The notes: generated by a model from the letters alone, not told the origin. Numbered from the stretch's first letter, positions 26,490 to 38,935 are shown. The stretch: 64,000 nt of DNA from Perkinsus olseni (GCA_013115135.1 JABANP010000239.1:1-64000); one strand, 5' to 3'. A program made the numbers and translations.

Positions 26490-29441
26490 ATGCTCCCTAA
26501 GAAGGGTCCTCCCATGCCCCCTGGTCGCCCCGTCATGGGCAGGGTCTCCAAGGGAAGGGATAGAGGCAGCAGCGGTGAATGGGCGGACTATAGTCAGGGA
26601 GGAGACACCGACGCTAAGGTCCCTTCTGCATCGGCCCCGGCTGACCGTAATTCAGAATCTGGCCTCTTCAAGAGGACCGGAGTAGACGATGATACCTTTG
26701 TGGATGCATCGAGTAGCAAGGGAGAAGGTACGACCTCACGCGGTTATGGCCTGCCCCCACGTCTATCGGTCAGGTCCAACATCACCCCTACCACCACCAC
26801 CACCGCCCCCACCAACGCTCCCGAAGAGACCCAGTGGCCCGCCGCCTTCCCATCAACCTGAGACTTCCCCGGTGAGGGATCGAGGAGGTGGCGGCCCTGC
26901 GGTCGACGACGATGACGATGACTACCTCACTTTCGCAACCTGCGACATGCCACCGTCACTGTTCAAGGAGTGGGGTGTCAAGGAAGGTGATCATTGGTAT
27001 GAGGTTATGAAGAGCAATGAGATCGTAAGCTCTCCCCCCTCTCGGCAGCGGCGGCGGGATCTTGTGATGTCTTCTACAGGTACTTTCTAATGGTGAGAAC
27101 GTCCCGGGAGTGGATGATGTAGCGTAACATGGGTGGTTCTAGTGGGGCAGCGGTCGGCTCTCAGGAATGGATATACTGTTTGCTCTGCGACAAGAAGTTT
27201 TGCAGCTTCGACGCGTTGAAGATGCACCTAAAGTCGACCCTCCACGGGAAGAGGATCACAGCTTTCCGAGGGGTTAGTCTCGGAGTACATCATACCGCTG
27301 ATGGATCATTTTGTCAGGATATGTGGACTGGACCCAAACTGTCCCCGAGAACGCCCCGGAGGCGCCCTACCGAGGACGAGATCGCTGAGAAGGCCTCGTG
27401 TGAGCTGCCAGAATATGTTAACGTAAGGACGCTCTCTCGAAGATCTCTCTCATATGGAAGAATTGCTTTATGGAAGTCGCTCGGCTGTAGCTCGGCATTG
27501 TGTCGTCGTGGTTTTTTCGGGGGATAGTGTGGGAATTGCGATCGTCTGTTCACCTGATGAGGTGCGATTGTAGCTCTCCGTTAGGCTGACTCTCATGGTT
27601 GGATCTGCACGGTATGCTGTGGACACCACCCGGGGGCAGTCCTACCGAGCTCGGCCCTCATGGAGATGCATCTCATGAGTGAGGATCGTAGACTGCCGGT
27701 CTAGCTTGAGTCAACCTTCTCATTGCCTTAGGTGACCAGCATAACGCAGAGTGCGTCGCGCTAGGCATCGATCCATTCCGTGACTATGACGAAGAAGCTG
27801 CCACCTTAGTAGGCGAGAGGAATGCCGAGGTACGTCGATGAGACCGTGGGCGCCTTGTTAACTGTGTGATGTTAGGTTATGAGCGAGAACTGCATGGTCA
27901 CTATAAGATATAAGGATCACCCTTTGTGGGTGTATTGCGCCGCCTGTGATGCCCGCATGGAGGGGGTGGCTCCGCTCCATAGACACGTCGATAGTGTCGA
28001 GCACAGGTGATCAGGCATCGACCAACTGATGTACCGTTAGTGGATCGGTTGTTGTTGCTAGGGATGGTATGGAGACTGCTCAGTCACGTGATCGACGTAC
28101 CGGGTGGTCCTGGGGAACGACAGCCATAATTGACGAGGATGGTACGGTGATAGGCAGGAGGAGATCCTCTGTTGCCAAGGGCGGCGGCAGCGGTGGGACG
28201 ACTGTGAACTACAGGAATGATGCGGACTATGAAAGAGGTCGGTACCTCGCCGCGGCGCATGAGGGTCTTATGGGGATGGGTCATCATTGGGTGGATCGGT
28301 CAGATCCGAATTGGCCGAAGTGCATCGAGGACGGCGAGTTCGGTTGGGAGTGCTCCTGGTGTGATGCTCAGCTCGCCAGCTCGTGGCACGTTACGAACCA
28401 CCTTCAAGGTGAGCTTATACGGTTATCGGCTGGTCATGATTGTTCTTGTTTAGGCAAGAAGCACAAGAGAGCTGAGGCTTATCGCTCTTACGAAGAGGAG
28501 ACCATCCCCCCTCCTCCGTCTCGTGACCCTGCCTTCTCCACGCGGGCTGAGGAGCCCGCTCCCAAACTACCCGGTAACGACACTACTGGGTGTCCACGTC
28601 TAAATCCGAGTTGCACCTTGTTGTCTTTGTGTGTTTGAGGAAGAGTTTTCAGTTAAGAAACCGGCGAAGCCTCTCAAACCCGCCTGCCCCCGCCACCTCG
28701 CCGTCCCTCGCACTCCCCACCCAGGCAGACCTTCGAACAGAGAGTCATGGATTTCGAGGGCCACCCCGTACGGATCCTATCGCTCGACTGTGCGTCTTGG
28801 TCATTCGCCGAATGAATCTTCATCTTCCGTGAACACAATGAACTCGCTCGCCGCGAAGGATACCTGCGCGTTGCGCACAGCAAAGATTTTTACATTAGCC
28901 CGTCACGACTGAGTGTTCTTTAGTCGTTGGTGAATCCGCCGCCACCTCCCCCGCTTCCAGTGGAGGTTACTAGCTCGACGCGCTCATCGGTGAACCAGAG
29001 GCACGCCATGTCCCGAGAGAACAACTGGCAGGATTCGACAGTCGACATTTCGGTAACCCGAGCCGGGGCTGTCTTAAGTGTCGTATGGTTTACTACGAAT
29101 CAGGCTCATCCTTCCCGACCGTCCCACGCTGATCACCGAGATGAACCTGCCTACAGGATGCCTGCATCGTACTCTGGTACTCCCGAGCATCACTCTCGCC
29201 AACACGCCCCTCCTGAGCTCTACAACGAGAGGCCTTCCCCCACCCGGGCTTACTACGACTCCTACCACCATCGTGAGGATGCCGACTACGCTTATAGCAG
29301 CGGGTATGAGCTTGATGTTCGAAGACCAGAGAGTAGAGAGAGGCGTAGAGAGCGTTATTCGGAGGCCTACACGCCTCTTGATCCTTGGGTAAGAGCAACA
29401 GCACGCACCCTCGAGATGTTCCTGGGCGAGTCTCTCATCTG
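26490..29441 (+). CDS. Multi-zinc-finger, proline-rich protein of unknown role
   Basis: A many-exon gene. Exon 1 starts MLPKKGPPMPPGRP; a 47-nt intron leads to a poly-Pro stretch and an acidic block. The apparent stop TAA and new ATG at 27125-27131 lie in a 46-nt intron (27120-27165) that joins VDD to EWIYCLLCDKKF. Three U1-type C2H2 fingers follow: YCLLCDKKFCSFDALKMHLKS, YCAACDARMEGVAPLHRHVD (27935-28000) and WECSWCDAQLASSWHVTNHLQ, the last completed across a 46-nt intron by GKKHKRAE. The C-terminal exons are rich in Pro, Arg and Ser (RRPESRERRRERYSE) up to the stop at 29439-29441. Fingers of this class bind double-stranded RNA or sit in splicing factors, so an RNA role is likely. Exons at 27430-27730 and after 28570 are approximate. 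Confidence 0.6.
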
Positions 29442-30987
29442 AGCATCTCAGGGATCCAGTAACGAGGGTTGCCCGCCTAGAAGCTACGCAGCTCGACAGT
29501 TGGAGTTCGTCACTCAACAGTGCGTCAAAATCTATGGGAGCCTTCCCACCTAAGTGAGTCTCGAGGCTTGTTTTCACTAACGCCCAGTTCCCAACCTCTC
29601 AGATTCATAACCAAGGACTGTGTATGCGAGACATGCATGGTCGGTCCCGGAAGGGATTTGCCTCTGGACAGTCGTGAAGGTAGCTACACTGAGGCCGCCT
29701 CATGTTCCATGTACCGCCATCTCAGGACTGGCCTGGACGGCTGAGCACGTGTATGTACACCTGAAGACTCGAGTAACCGTACTCGAAATGGGAACCTGTC
29801 ATCCCGTCAGGAAAGTAACCCCGCGTGGCCGTGTGGACTTTACGAGACGTTGATTGTTCCTGGGCGAGCCACTTTGGAACGTCTTGCTTTTGGACTGTTT
29901 GAAATGAAGCATACTTTCATCCTCGTCATGGGCTTTATGTTATCCCCGTCAATAGTCGGGACAGCAACAATAGCTCATGTTGTTTCTTTCAGTGAGGCTG
30001 AGTGGCATGGCGACAGGAATGATCTATCAGCTTCGAAAAGAGTAAAGGTGTCTTTGGTGATTTTGTTTCTTTTCGGAATGGTGTCAAGTTGACTAAGTGA
30101 GCTCGCGGGAACTTGGTTAGCAGCTCAAGCACACAGCGTCAGTTAGCGTCAATTTGCATGCCATTCTACCGTGACATCTACTTCCCCGTCTTAACAATTG
30201 TTTACAAGAGTTGTCTACGTCGTTCACACACTGTCATGCGAGGAAACCTCGAAGTTATTAAGGTATATTTTCGCACAACCTACGGAATTACCGCCATAGT
30301 GCTTCATCCTAACCCATAGTAACCGCCCTGAGCAACTAGGAGTGCCAAGCCTATGATCATGTGTAGAGATGATATCCGGAAATTCGAATCATACCGGAAA
30401 GATCCCCTTTTCGTTTAAAATTCCCTCGCTACAATTTCCTTCTTAATGACACGACGTGTGACGCATCATTAATCATGCAAACACAGAAACAACTCGGGCA
30501 ATTACAGGGACAACATCGTTGCTATCATCATGGGTTGCAGTATGGGTGTTACTCATCGCACTGTCAACACTGTACTTCATGCACCAGCATTAGCGTCATC
30601 GGGCGCGGGGGTCTCGTCATGGACGACCTCATCGCGAGCCTGCAAGAAGTAATACTAATTTCACACCCACAACCAACGTCGAAAGACGACGCCAGAGATC
30701 GAATGGTTGGTCACTCACCTGCTGTTGACCCTCACGTTCAACCTTCGTTGGGGTTTTCTTGTGTTGGCAGCTGTTGAGGTCTAAGCTCATTATACCAAGC
30801 TGGAGAGTGCGTTGTCGTACCGCCTCCGTCCTCGGTGAGTCGGGTTTCTAGCAAGGCTGTCCTGAACTCTGAACCCTACTGGTAGCTCTACCTGGATCAG
30901 CTCCGTCATGGCTCTTGAGACGTTGGGATTCTTCCAGGTTTCGGATATTCGCTGCGGGACTTGCTCCGAATGCTCCGATGAATCTTA
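29442..30987. other. Mostly non-coding stretch; one possible small secreted or membrane protein
   Basis: A plus frame at 29904-30092 reads MKHTFILVMGFMLSPSIVG, signal-peptide-like, and ends with a second hydrophobic block (SLVILFLFGMVSS). With no partner exons or homology it may be chance. The rest shows no gene, RNA or repeat that I can support; 30310-30470 is AT-rich. Confidence 0.3.
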
Positions 30988-32154
30988 TCATGCACACCAT
31001 GATATCGATTGCTCGTGAAGCCGACGATTTTCACCCGTTTTCTCGCAGGAGTCGGCGGCGTTCATTGCCTGGGCAAGGGTTGGCAAGGGGTTCGAGGATG
31101 CTTCTCGAGTTGGCCACTGCCGAGCATCCTTCTGTGCCTCGACGACCAGGCTGGTGCTGAACTTCGCCTGATCAGCCCAACTCCAAAAGACGCATCGCCA
31201 AGTTCGTGTCACCTTGAGATCGCCTTCGAGTATTTGCACACGGCAGAATTTGAAGTCCAGGTCCATATTGTAATCTCGTGAGCTGAGATTCTGGACTCCT
31301 TTGAACAAAGCCTTCACGCCGTCAACCACCACTTGAGTGTTCAAAAAGAGACCTTGAAGGCTAGAGGTGCAGCAAGATGTAGGGACAGCTGAAGCTTAAC
31401 TTACCAGCGGCGATGGGGACTTTATTGAGGTACATCATATTGATGCCCTGTTGGTAGATGGACCCTTCACGCACCGGGGTCTCCTCTTTCCCAGCGTACC
31501 TACGCAAAGCCTCTGCCAGTACGATCAACCTCCTGCGAATCCTGCACCTGCGCAAGGTGGCTTTGAAATGATCATCAGGAACGAAGCATGGCCTCAATCG
31601 TAGTGCGGATGACCGAAAGTTCTTCGGGTTACCGTACCTGCAGTAGACCACTAAGTGTCATGTTCAACCCCACGGAGAAGTGACCTACGGCGCAACGAGA
31701 GGCTCGAACGTGAAGGCGCCGAAATGCTCGATCCTCACGCCCCTTCCCGACTCAAGTATCTAAGAAAATCAAAAGTTGAGCATAGATCACAGCAGCAAGC
31801 GGGCTCTGAGCTCACCTCCTGAATGTACGCGGACATGGCATGCCAAATGGCTTCTAGTTGCCTCTGAGGGTCCAAGCTCTGCAGTCCTAAAGGAAGAAGT
31901 GATGGCTAGGCACGGTAGGCTTCACTCGGAAGCGACATGCGATCTTAACAGTTCACGGAAGATCGCAACGTCAAGAGAAAGCGCGGATAGAGTTTTAGGT
32001 TACCTTTAGAGGTCCGAGGCTGCGACGCATTGTGAAGCCCGGGGAAGAACTTGGGATTCGAGAGCACGAATTCAATCAGCTGGGGTACTGATGAGGGAAC
32101 GATGTCATCGGCCCGATCTGTCCATGTCGGTTTACCTTGTATGACAACAGTCAT
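30988..32154 (-). CDS. CCDC81-like HU-domain protein
   Basis: Eukaryotic proteins of this kind carry two HU-type folds related to bacterial DNA-binding HU; CCDC81 is linked to centrosomes and cilia. The start at 32154 gives VPSSVPQLIEFVLSNPKFF. Next exons: SLDPQRQLEAIWHAMSAYIQE, then ILESGRGVRIEHFGAFTFEP, the glycine-turn and beta-arm of the first HU fold, then across an intron LRPCFVPDDHF. The second fold begins EETPVREGSIYQQG, continues INMMYLNKVPIAAG, and after an intron FLNTQVVVDGVKALFKGVQNL and DLDFKFCRVQILEGDLK. A 48-nt intron precedes the C-terminus, which stops at 30988. The first intron, at about 31890-32007, may be longer than the rest. It is divergent from the helical-repeat gene starting at 32300, 145 bp away. 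Confidence 0.65.
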
Positions 32155-32299
32155 CTTGCGCTGTTGTTGTTGGTGAAATGTCGCCAAGAATTTCAACCAA
32201 ACGTTTTGAGCGGAAATTTTCGCTCTGCGAGTCGCGCGCGCCCAAGAAACTGGACGCATCGCGCAAGTTCGCTCTGTCCGTGCTCCTAGTTGCTCTACT

Positions 32300-35084
32300 A
32301 TGGGTCCTCCGACTAAGATGATGCAGCGGGCCCGAGTGGCCACGCTTCTCGATGGGTTTGCTGCATCATCACCGGGAGATTCGATCAGCAAGATGGCCCC
32401 GTGGACTCTAACCAGGTAACGTTGACGAACGGGCGAGCGGGGAACTCTCATGAACTCTGTGAGGTACGCTCTGCGAAACTTACGAGAAAGTCGAAAGGAC
32501 GCCAAAGTCTGGAAGGCGATAGCTGAGCGGGCGAAACAAATCGTACGGATGTCACCTGCCTTCCCGGAAGGCCCTTCCGTAGAGGTGCACAGGGCCTTTC
32601 TAGGTGCCGATGATGCAGCCTTCGGACATGAGCGTCATCTGCTTCTCATTGGCACGGCTTCGGTTGCGAGACCGAGAGTTGCTATCTAGAGTAGCTCAGG
32701 AGTACCCCACCCAAATGGGGAGGTTTTCCCCAGCGGATCTGGCGTAGGTTAGCCAATGCTGGGAAGTGAGATGAGGAGGCGCTGTGAAGGTATCTTCTCT
32801 CATCGTATGCTCGACTGGAGATGCGCCACGATTTGCTCTTCAACATAGCGGCCCGAGAAGCAGCACGGCTGATGCATCGGTGCAATCCCAGACAAGTACG
32901 ACTGGTCGCGTACGCTGTACCTAGGGCGGTCTCTGCAGGTTAGTGATATCATGTTCGCGTTCGCTAGCCTGCAGTACGTCCATCCACGGCTATTCAACGT
33001 TATTCGTAGACGAGTTGTCGAAGTGGCTCCTAACATGGAGGGATGGCATCTTGCTCTCGTGAGTGGAGCGGTCTCACCATCGCTGTTGACTTTGATGGAC
33101 TCATGTTATCTTTTCGTGATTCTTCCTGCCCCGATGCACACCTCAGACATGTTCGGCTTTCGCCAAGCTACAACTTGCGGATACTAAGTTGTTCGCAGTA
33201 CTGGCGGGTGAAATCTGCAAAAGGATCAGCGACCTCCCTCCAAAGTCGCTTGCACTCGTGGCAAACAGCTATGGTGAGAAAAGAGTAGCGCTTCTCGTGC
33301 TAACGATGTGTTTCAGCCCGGCTTAATGTTCACAATCGATTCCTTCTTGAGGTGCTAATGGATGAATCATTCAGACATCGCGGCAAGTAGCAAGAGTTTA
33401 TGATGGCCGTACGTGCTCAGTCGCTTCTGCGTGGCAGGTTCTCACCCCAGGGTGTTGCCTTGATGCTCAACTCGTATACAAAACTCAAGCATCCAAATCC
33501 ACTTCTTTTTGATTACTTCGCGAAGGTAAAGTAGGCCATTTCGAAGCAGCCTCAATCGACGCTGGCTCAGGAGATCCCCAAGCACATCAAGAAGTACACA
33601 TTACAGTCGGTGATGTTGGTGGCGTCATCATACGCACGTGCTGGTCATAAGTCCCCGGCTCTATTCGCGGCCCTCGGTGATCAGGTGGGAGAGTCCCGCC
33701 TCGTTGGTAGGGTACGCTACATCAGGTATCTCGCGAGGCGGGGAACATGACGCCGAGGATAGCTGCATCGCTTGTGCATTCATTTAGCGTAGCTGATGTC
33801 CGCAATGGCCCCCTGCTGTATCACACACCAGAGCTCATCGAGAAAAAGTGAGGAAGCTGACCACCCGGCAACCCTCCCGGTCCTCACGTATTTTCAGCAT
33901 CACTACTGTCACGCTGGCGGAGATTTTCATGGTGCTTCGTGCTTACGCTAAACTCAACATTAATAACCTCGAGCTCATTGACACGACACTTGCCCGTATA
34001 CCCCATCTCATTGCTATTCAAGACTCGATACCGCGCGAAGGCGGGGTAGGCGATGGGCCCTCATTGCCGGGGAGTCCCTCTTGCGTGTCTTTGTCGCGCA
34101 GGTGGATGAAACGCCTTCAGCGCTCGACGACTACTCGGTGTCCGTGGCGGATGAGGTAGATCCGACTAGAGACCGCTGCGAGATGCTGCCCCTGTTGGGT
34201 ATAATTCATGCAATGAGCATGCTGCATGTCAGTCCAAAAGGGAATGAGGTCTACAGTAGGTCAAGCGATGAGATAGGGCACTAGCGGAAGCAGTTGGCTT
34301 CTCAGAGGCGGCAGTCGATTCCATTTGTGAGCATGTGAGCTCGAGGGACGATGAAGAGTTCACTCCGGTCGAGGTGGCATCCGCGCTGGAAGCGATGTCC
34401 AACCTACACTATCGCCACAACGGACTTCTCGGAAAGGTAGGACTCGTGCTGTGGAAGTGCTCGTGATGTGAGTGGTGCATGCTCCATCAGTTACGGCATC
34501 TGCTCTCTAGAGAATCATTCGTGGCCGCTGCCAACGACGAGGACGCCCAGAAGATTATGGAATCGTTACGGGCGATGGGATGGCAAGATCGTGATGCGAC
34601 AACGCTTTCGGCAGGAGATGATCACAGCGAAGACCATGAGCATGTCGTTACTGATTTCCCTATGTATAGCGAAGATAACTCACATAGAGGTCCAACTGAA
34701 CAGGATGTTTCCGAGAACGGTTTCTGATTATCAATTCAGTTGTGTTGCGTAGTTGGCGACTCCACCAGGAAGAATGACATCGAGAAACTCATAAAGAGCA
34801 ACTGAGTTCTGTTCACTTCATGACACTGCGGTGTTATGCGTGCCAAGCCCATTGAGGAATTCCGCAAAGACTGTAAGGTCGCACCATTCGTGTCACGATA
34901 CCAGACGAGCATTACAGGAGTCAGACCGGACCACACGAGGGAGCCACAATACATGCCGGTCATGACCATCAAGCTGGTTCCCTCCGGGCTATACATCCTT
35001 TATACATCTGTAACCTCCACGCAACGCCATCACCCCTCCAACTCGCGTAATCGGATTGCCTGTGGCGCGCGACATTGTTTCTGA
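32300..35084 (+). CDS. Helical-repeat (FASTK/HPR-type) organellar RNA-binding protein
   Basis: A many-exon gene starting MGPPTKMMQRARVATLLDGF. A 48-nt intron (about 32418-32465) joins it to YALRNLRESRKDAKVWKAIAERAKQI. Later segments show the alpha-helical repeat of FASTK/RAP-family proteins: DIMFAFASLQYVHPRLFNVI, CSAFAKLQLADTKLFAVLAG followed by LPPKSLALVANSYG, RFSPQGVALMLNSYTKLKHP, KYTLQSVMLVASSYARAGHK, VTLAEIFMVLRAYAKLNINN and TPVEVASALEAMSNLHYRHN. Such proteins act on mitochondrial or plastid RNAs and are expanded in alveolates. A C-terminal RAP domain was not clearly seen; the 3' limit (35084) and several introns are approximate. Confidence 0.6.
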
Positions 35085-35564
35085 CTTATCCCTGGATGAC
35101 TTTTGCCTCAGCCACCCGTGACTCTCGCCCACAGCCATCAATTCTTGAGAGAACTTGTAGGCCTCGTGAGGCTGCCCTCAGAACACCTCCTGCGTGACCT
35201 GGGCGTCATGGTCCCTCCGGTTGGTGGGTGTACATTGAGTGATGCGTGACGTGCACGTGCGTGCTAAAACGACTTTCAAAAGAATATTTGCACAGAACCA
35301 TCAAAACTTCTCCCCTGACTCGCTTACGCTGGTTTGCACAGGAAAATCTCGATAATTCATACTTTGACGACTGGAAATGCTACCAGTGATGCCCCTACCC
35401 CTAGCGTGAGGTCTAGCGTGAGGCTTCCTCTTAGCTCGATCGCTTCCTGGGTGTTCCATTCCCGCAAAATGACGACCATCTGCGCTGAGCGAGTTGTACT
35501 TGAATGCTAATTGATTGTTGACGCATTGTTTATCTGGATCGTCTGCCCAGTGTTGCCTGCTCGG

Positions 35565-37747
35565 ATGTCGCTCGAATCTGCGTCCAGCCCGGCGCGTGCA
35601 AGTTCCAGCGCTTACAACGATAGGCTCAGTCCTTATCCAAATAAGGGGCTGTGCGGGGATCCCGAGTTCGAGGAGGACTCCGAGTCCGATGACTATTCTG
35701 AGAAATTACGGCAGTTGTCGGAGTGGGTGAAGGAGGCTAAGGTGAGTCCGACTGGCTTGCTTTCCCACCAACGCTGAGCATCTTGTGGAGTCCAACTTTA
35801 GTGGATCGCGTTCTGGTTGTTCCTACTTTTGCACGGGGTCAGGGGGACTCGACACGCTTTGCGAAGTACGCAGAACGAATCGGAAGTCGTTCAGTGAAGA
35901 AAAAGCTTTAGGGAGCATCGAGAGATCTACGAGCTGTAGACTGCAGCCCTAATCGTTTGTCTGGCCCGATTGTTGGGTAGAGGTGTATGGATTATGACTG
36001 TTTGTTATTAAGTGACGAGTCTCTGTTGGTCAGCTCCTCGCGTCGCTCCGGAAGGGTCCAACTCGCGATTACTACTCTTCTTCAGCACCTCGTTTTCTTC
36101 ACTGGGGCGGGTATATCCACAGCCTGCGGGATACCGGATTTTCGTGGTCCTAATGGTATCTGGACGCGCGAAAAGACGAGCAGTGAATCGAGAACAAGGG
36201 ATACTCCACTGACGCCCTCCATCACGGAGGGAACGGACGCTGTGTGTAGGTCCGACGGATACCGTAACAAGCTCCCACCACGGCAACCGGGCAGTGGACT
36301 GTTTCATACTCACTGCTTGTGCCTCAGCTTTCTCGGAGGCGATCCCGAGCTACTCTCATTTAGCCATTGCCGAGCTGATTAGCCGAGGAAAGGCGAAAGC
36401 AGTCGTAACTCAAGTACGCCTCGCAGCAGTGGTCGATCGAACTCGGCGCCTTCAGAACGTCGACGGGCTGCATTGGAAGTCCGGTATTCCGCGATCTCTA
36501 CTGTCGGAGATTCATGGCTGCCTCCTCGCCTCCTACTGTGACAGCTGTCAGACTGAGTGAGTTGCTCTCTTCGCCGTAGAACCCAAGGGCGGCTGTAAGT
36601 GACTTTACTTCAAGCGGAATCCCTAGCATAGACATTCCTCAAGAAGCTGTGTGGTGTGGGTGTACGATGTGTTAGAGTGACTTGTCGTGTGAGAGGACGA
36701 ATGATCTGCGGTTCAGTCGTGGGAGTCGGCGAGATTCGTCCGTAGGTTCCGCCACCTTGATGACGTCGGAGGCTGCGGCCAGAGACCGTTGCCAGGAGGG
36801 CTACTGTGCCCCAAGTGTGAACGTAGCAATACGAGTATGTTATCTAACCCCATAACGAATTCCCTCGAGCTGAGTTCATTCGTTGTGCAGAGACCGCTCT
36901 ACATCGACCTGTGCGAATGGTTAGACGAGAGGGTCATCGTCGTGACTGCGTGCTGCGTGACTGTGTACTGGATTGGAACGAGGAGCTTCCCGAGCCCGAC
37001 AGGAGCCGAGCTATCCGTCATTGCAAACTAGCTGACCTCTGCATTGTTATCGGTAAGGCTCATTCACACACTTCTTCTCTCATACTGAGGCCTCTCATGT
37101 GACGCCCATAGTACAATGGTCTCTCGTGCGGTTAGTCATACCCGCGATTGAAACTGTCCTTAACAACGAGCAATGCATGACTTAATTATCACGTCTTCCT
37201 GCTCTAAGGCTTCGACCGACTTCTTCTGCGTCTTCCTCCATCCTCGCGGTCAACGTCCCAGTCGCCAGTCCTCGGGCGCTTGCTCCAGCTGCTGTTTTTT
37301 TATTTTTTTGACGCCCATAGTACAATGCTTTTTCGTGCGGCGAGTCATACTCGCAGTGCTAGGTTCTTCTCTACGTATCGAGCCAGCGAGCTCATTCCCC
37401 TTCTACGCCCAGTGGATCAACAAACGTATGGAGAAGCTTGAGCGAGGCCGAGTGGTCATCATCAACCTTCAGAAGACAGAGTATGACGAACGATGTGGTA
37501 CGTGCATGACGTTCCGTGAAGTGCCTGCGGGAATGTCATGTCTGCTGTAGATCTGCGATTTTTCACTCGTTCCGACCGAGTCTTTCGAGACCTCTTCGAG
37601 CAACTCGGCATCACTATTGAAGGGCGTCCTCTGATCAAGCCAGACTTGCTCACGGACCCAGCGCTTTACGAATCGTATCATCGAGTTCGCGGTAGCAGCA
37701 ATACCCGCAGCGGTGATCCGACTGTTAAACGAATACGAATCATTTGA
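35565..37747 (+). CDS. SIRT6-like NAD-dependent protein deacylase
   Basis: Class IV sirtuin. Exon 1 has [19 protein letters not shown], matching the SIRT6 N-terminus (LSPY..KG.CG.PE). After a 345-nt intron: [20 protein letters not shown] with GPNGIW, the NAD-binding core. Further exons: [20 protein letters not shown] and, after a 42-nt intron, [20 protein letters not shown] with SEIHGCL (catalytic His) and the zinc pair CDSC. Then [27 protein letters not shown], and across a 310-nt intron (37053-37362) [13 protein letters not shown] and [13 protein letters not shown], and RDLFEQLGI. The second zinc Cys pair was read near 36810 (CPKC). SIRT6 proteins act on chromatin and DNA repair. The 3' end is unsure: a frame from 37772 to 38293 may belong to this gene or to the next. 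Confidence 0.8.
37101..37148 (+). repeat. 48-nt repeat, copy 1, in a sirtuin intron
   Basis: Begins gacgcccatagtacaatg and contains cgtgcgg and agtcatac. It matches 37310-37357 at 40 of 48 positions. Both copies lie in the same unusually long intron. Confidence 0.8.
37310..37357 (+). repeat. 48-nt repeat, copy 2, next to the splice acceptor
   Basis: Second copy, ending 5 nt before the intron end at 37362. It is preceded by a T-rich run (gctgtttttttattttttt, about 37292-37309). It can form a 5-bp hairpin GCGAG-tcata-CTCGC. The arrangement (copy, 160-bp insert ending in a T run, copy) resembles a retroposed insertion with a long, diverged target duplication. Confidence 0.75.
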
Positions 37748-37771
37748 TAAGACAAGACCAGTGTTAGTCAA

Positions 37772-38293
37772 TTGCCGGCCGGTCGCACACGCGTGCTCAC
37801 AGCGCTAGTTCATGTATCAACTCAGCCGATGATGGGCACGCCGGAGTTACTGCACGGCAGCTACGCTGGTACACCGTGGGGTTATGACTCTGCAATAGAC
37901 GAACTCCGTAGTACCGCCACCACCAAGGCTCTGTCGACAGCGAAGTCCTTGCCTAGGTCACTTCAAAGTTGCGATGGCAACAATGATGGTGATACTCTCG
38001 GGGATCATCGTGAGCTCGTGGGGTATCGACTATGGACTTCGCACGATGTTGCACAGATCTTTCTGTTACTTGTGGCGTCGATCGACGCAGAGCCTAGGAA
38101 GCCGCTCGATACAAAAACGGCGCGGCAGCCGAGGCAACGAGAAAGAATCACACACATCGAAATGGACGACGCCGTGGCTCGAAGGAGAGAGTTTGATGCC
38201 GAGCTGGACAGGGAAGAGCTAGCCTGCATTGTGAAAGCTAACTTCCCGACGGCTGAATCAGGGAAGGAGAGGTACGAGTTGGCTCACATTTGA
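37772..38293 (+). CDS. Open frame of unknown identity after the sirtuin
   Basis: A 173-residue frame entered at TTG; the first ATG gives MMGTPELLHGSYAGTPWGYD. It contains a hydrophobic block (AQIFLLLVASI) and a charged C-terminus (EMDDAVARRREFDAELDREE). It could be a C-terminal extension of the sirtuin or a separate gene with lost introns. No family recognised. Confidence 0.3.
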   Translation: MPAGRTRVLTALVHVSTQPMMGTPELLHGSYAGTPWGYDSAIDELRSTATTKALSTAKSLPRSLQSCDGNNDGDTLGDHRELVGYRLWTSHDVAQIFLLLVASIDAEPRKPLDTKTARQPRQRERITHIEMDDAVARRREFDAELDREELACIVKANFPTAESGKERYELAHI

Positions 38294-38935
38294 TCGTTTG
38301 CCGACGTGGCATCGTACTCCCTCCGCTGCGATGGGTGTAGATACCGATCATCGAGCGAGGATATTCGCCTGCCGTCCATCAACTATATGCGGAAGTACCC
38401 GCCTTTCCGGCGGAAACACAAGCCGGTACCATCCTTGAATGTTGAATAGCCCCCGCATGAGATATTTCCGTAGCCAACGGTGTTCAGTTCTGAGTGTGTG
38501 GGACGAGTATTACGGCGTTCACATGCTACACGTACATATACACGTACGTGTAAGCGATCTCAGCCTATCGACGGCTCATGTAACATCGTTTCTTACGTAT
38601 CCCCGTAGACTACCCACGCGAACGCGACTCCAAAACCGTATGGAAGAGAAACGTAGTTAGGCTCATCACTCCGAGCCAGCTGCCTTGTTCACGACGGCAA
38701 GCCATTTTGTCTCGGTCTCAGGCTGCTGATCATCCACAGGCCGGGTGATAGGTACCTGAGACACATCACATGCTCAATCAACGGCTTCATGGGGCTCTGG
38801 GAGACCGGGTTTTACATGACAATAGCGTCCCTGACGTTGAATTCTTGTGGAATAGACAGACGGCATCTCGAACGAGTACCTGCGAATGAGTAGTAGCGTT
38901 CCCGGTAACACACAACTGCGCTCCGGGAGACTGGC
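38294..38935. other. Intergenic region
   Basis: No gene recognised. It contains a perfect 14-bp palindrome (tacacgtacgtgta, 38539-38552) next to a related cgtacatata. PRORP ends at its right edge. Confidence 0.4.

Noticed and set aside
27125..27131. Gene boundary (TAA then ATG) in the zinc-finger gene
   Set aside because: A 46-nt GT-AG intron (27120-27165) covers both codons and joins the frames at a zinc finger.
37101..37357. The 48-nt repeats as tRNA genes
   Set aside because: They recall tRNA D and anticodon arms (atagtacaatggt) but lack acceptor and T arms and a B-box.
38539..38552. 14-bp palindrome tacacgtacgtgta as a regulatory site
   Set aside because: Palindromic but isolated, in an intergenic region without nearby gene start; no known binding protein can be named.
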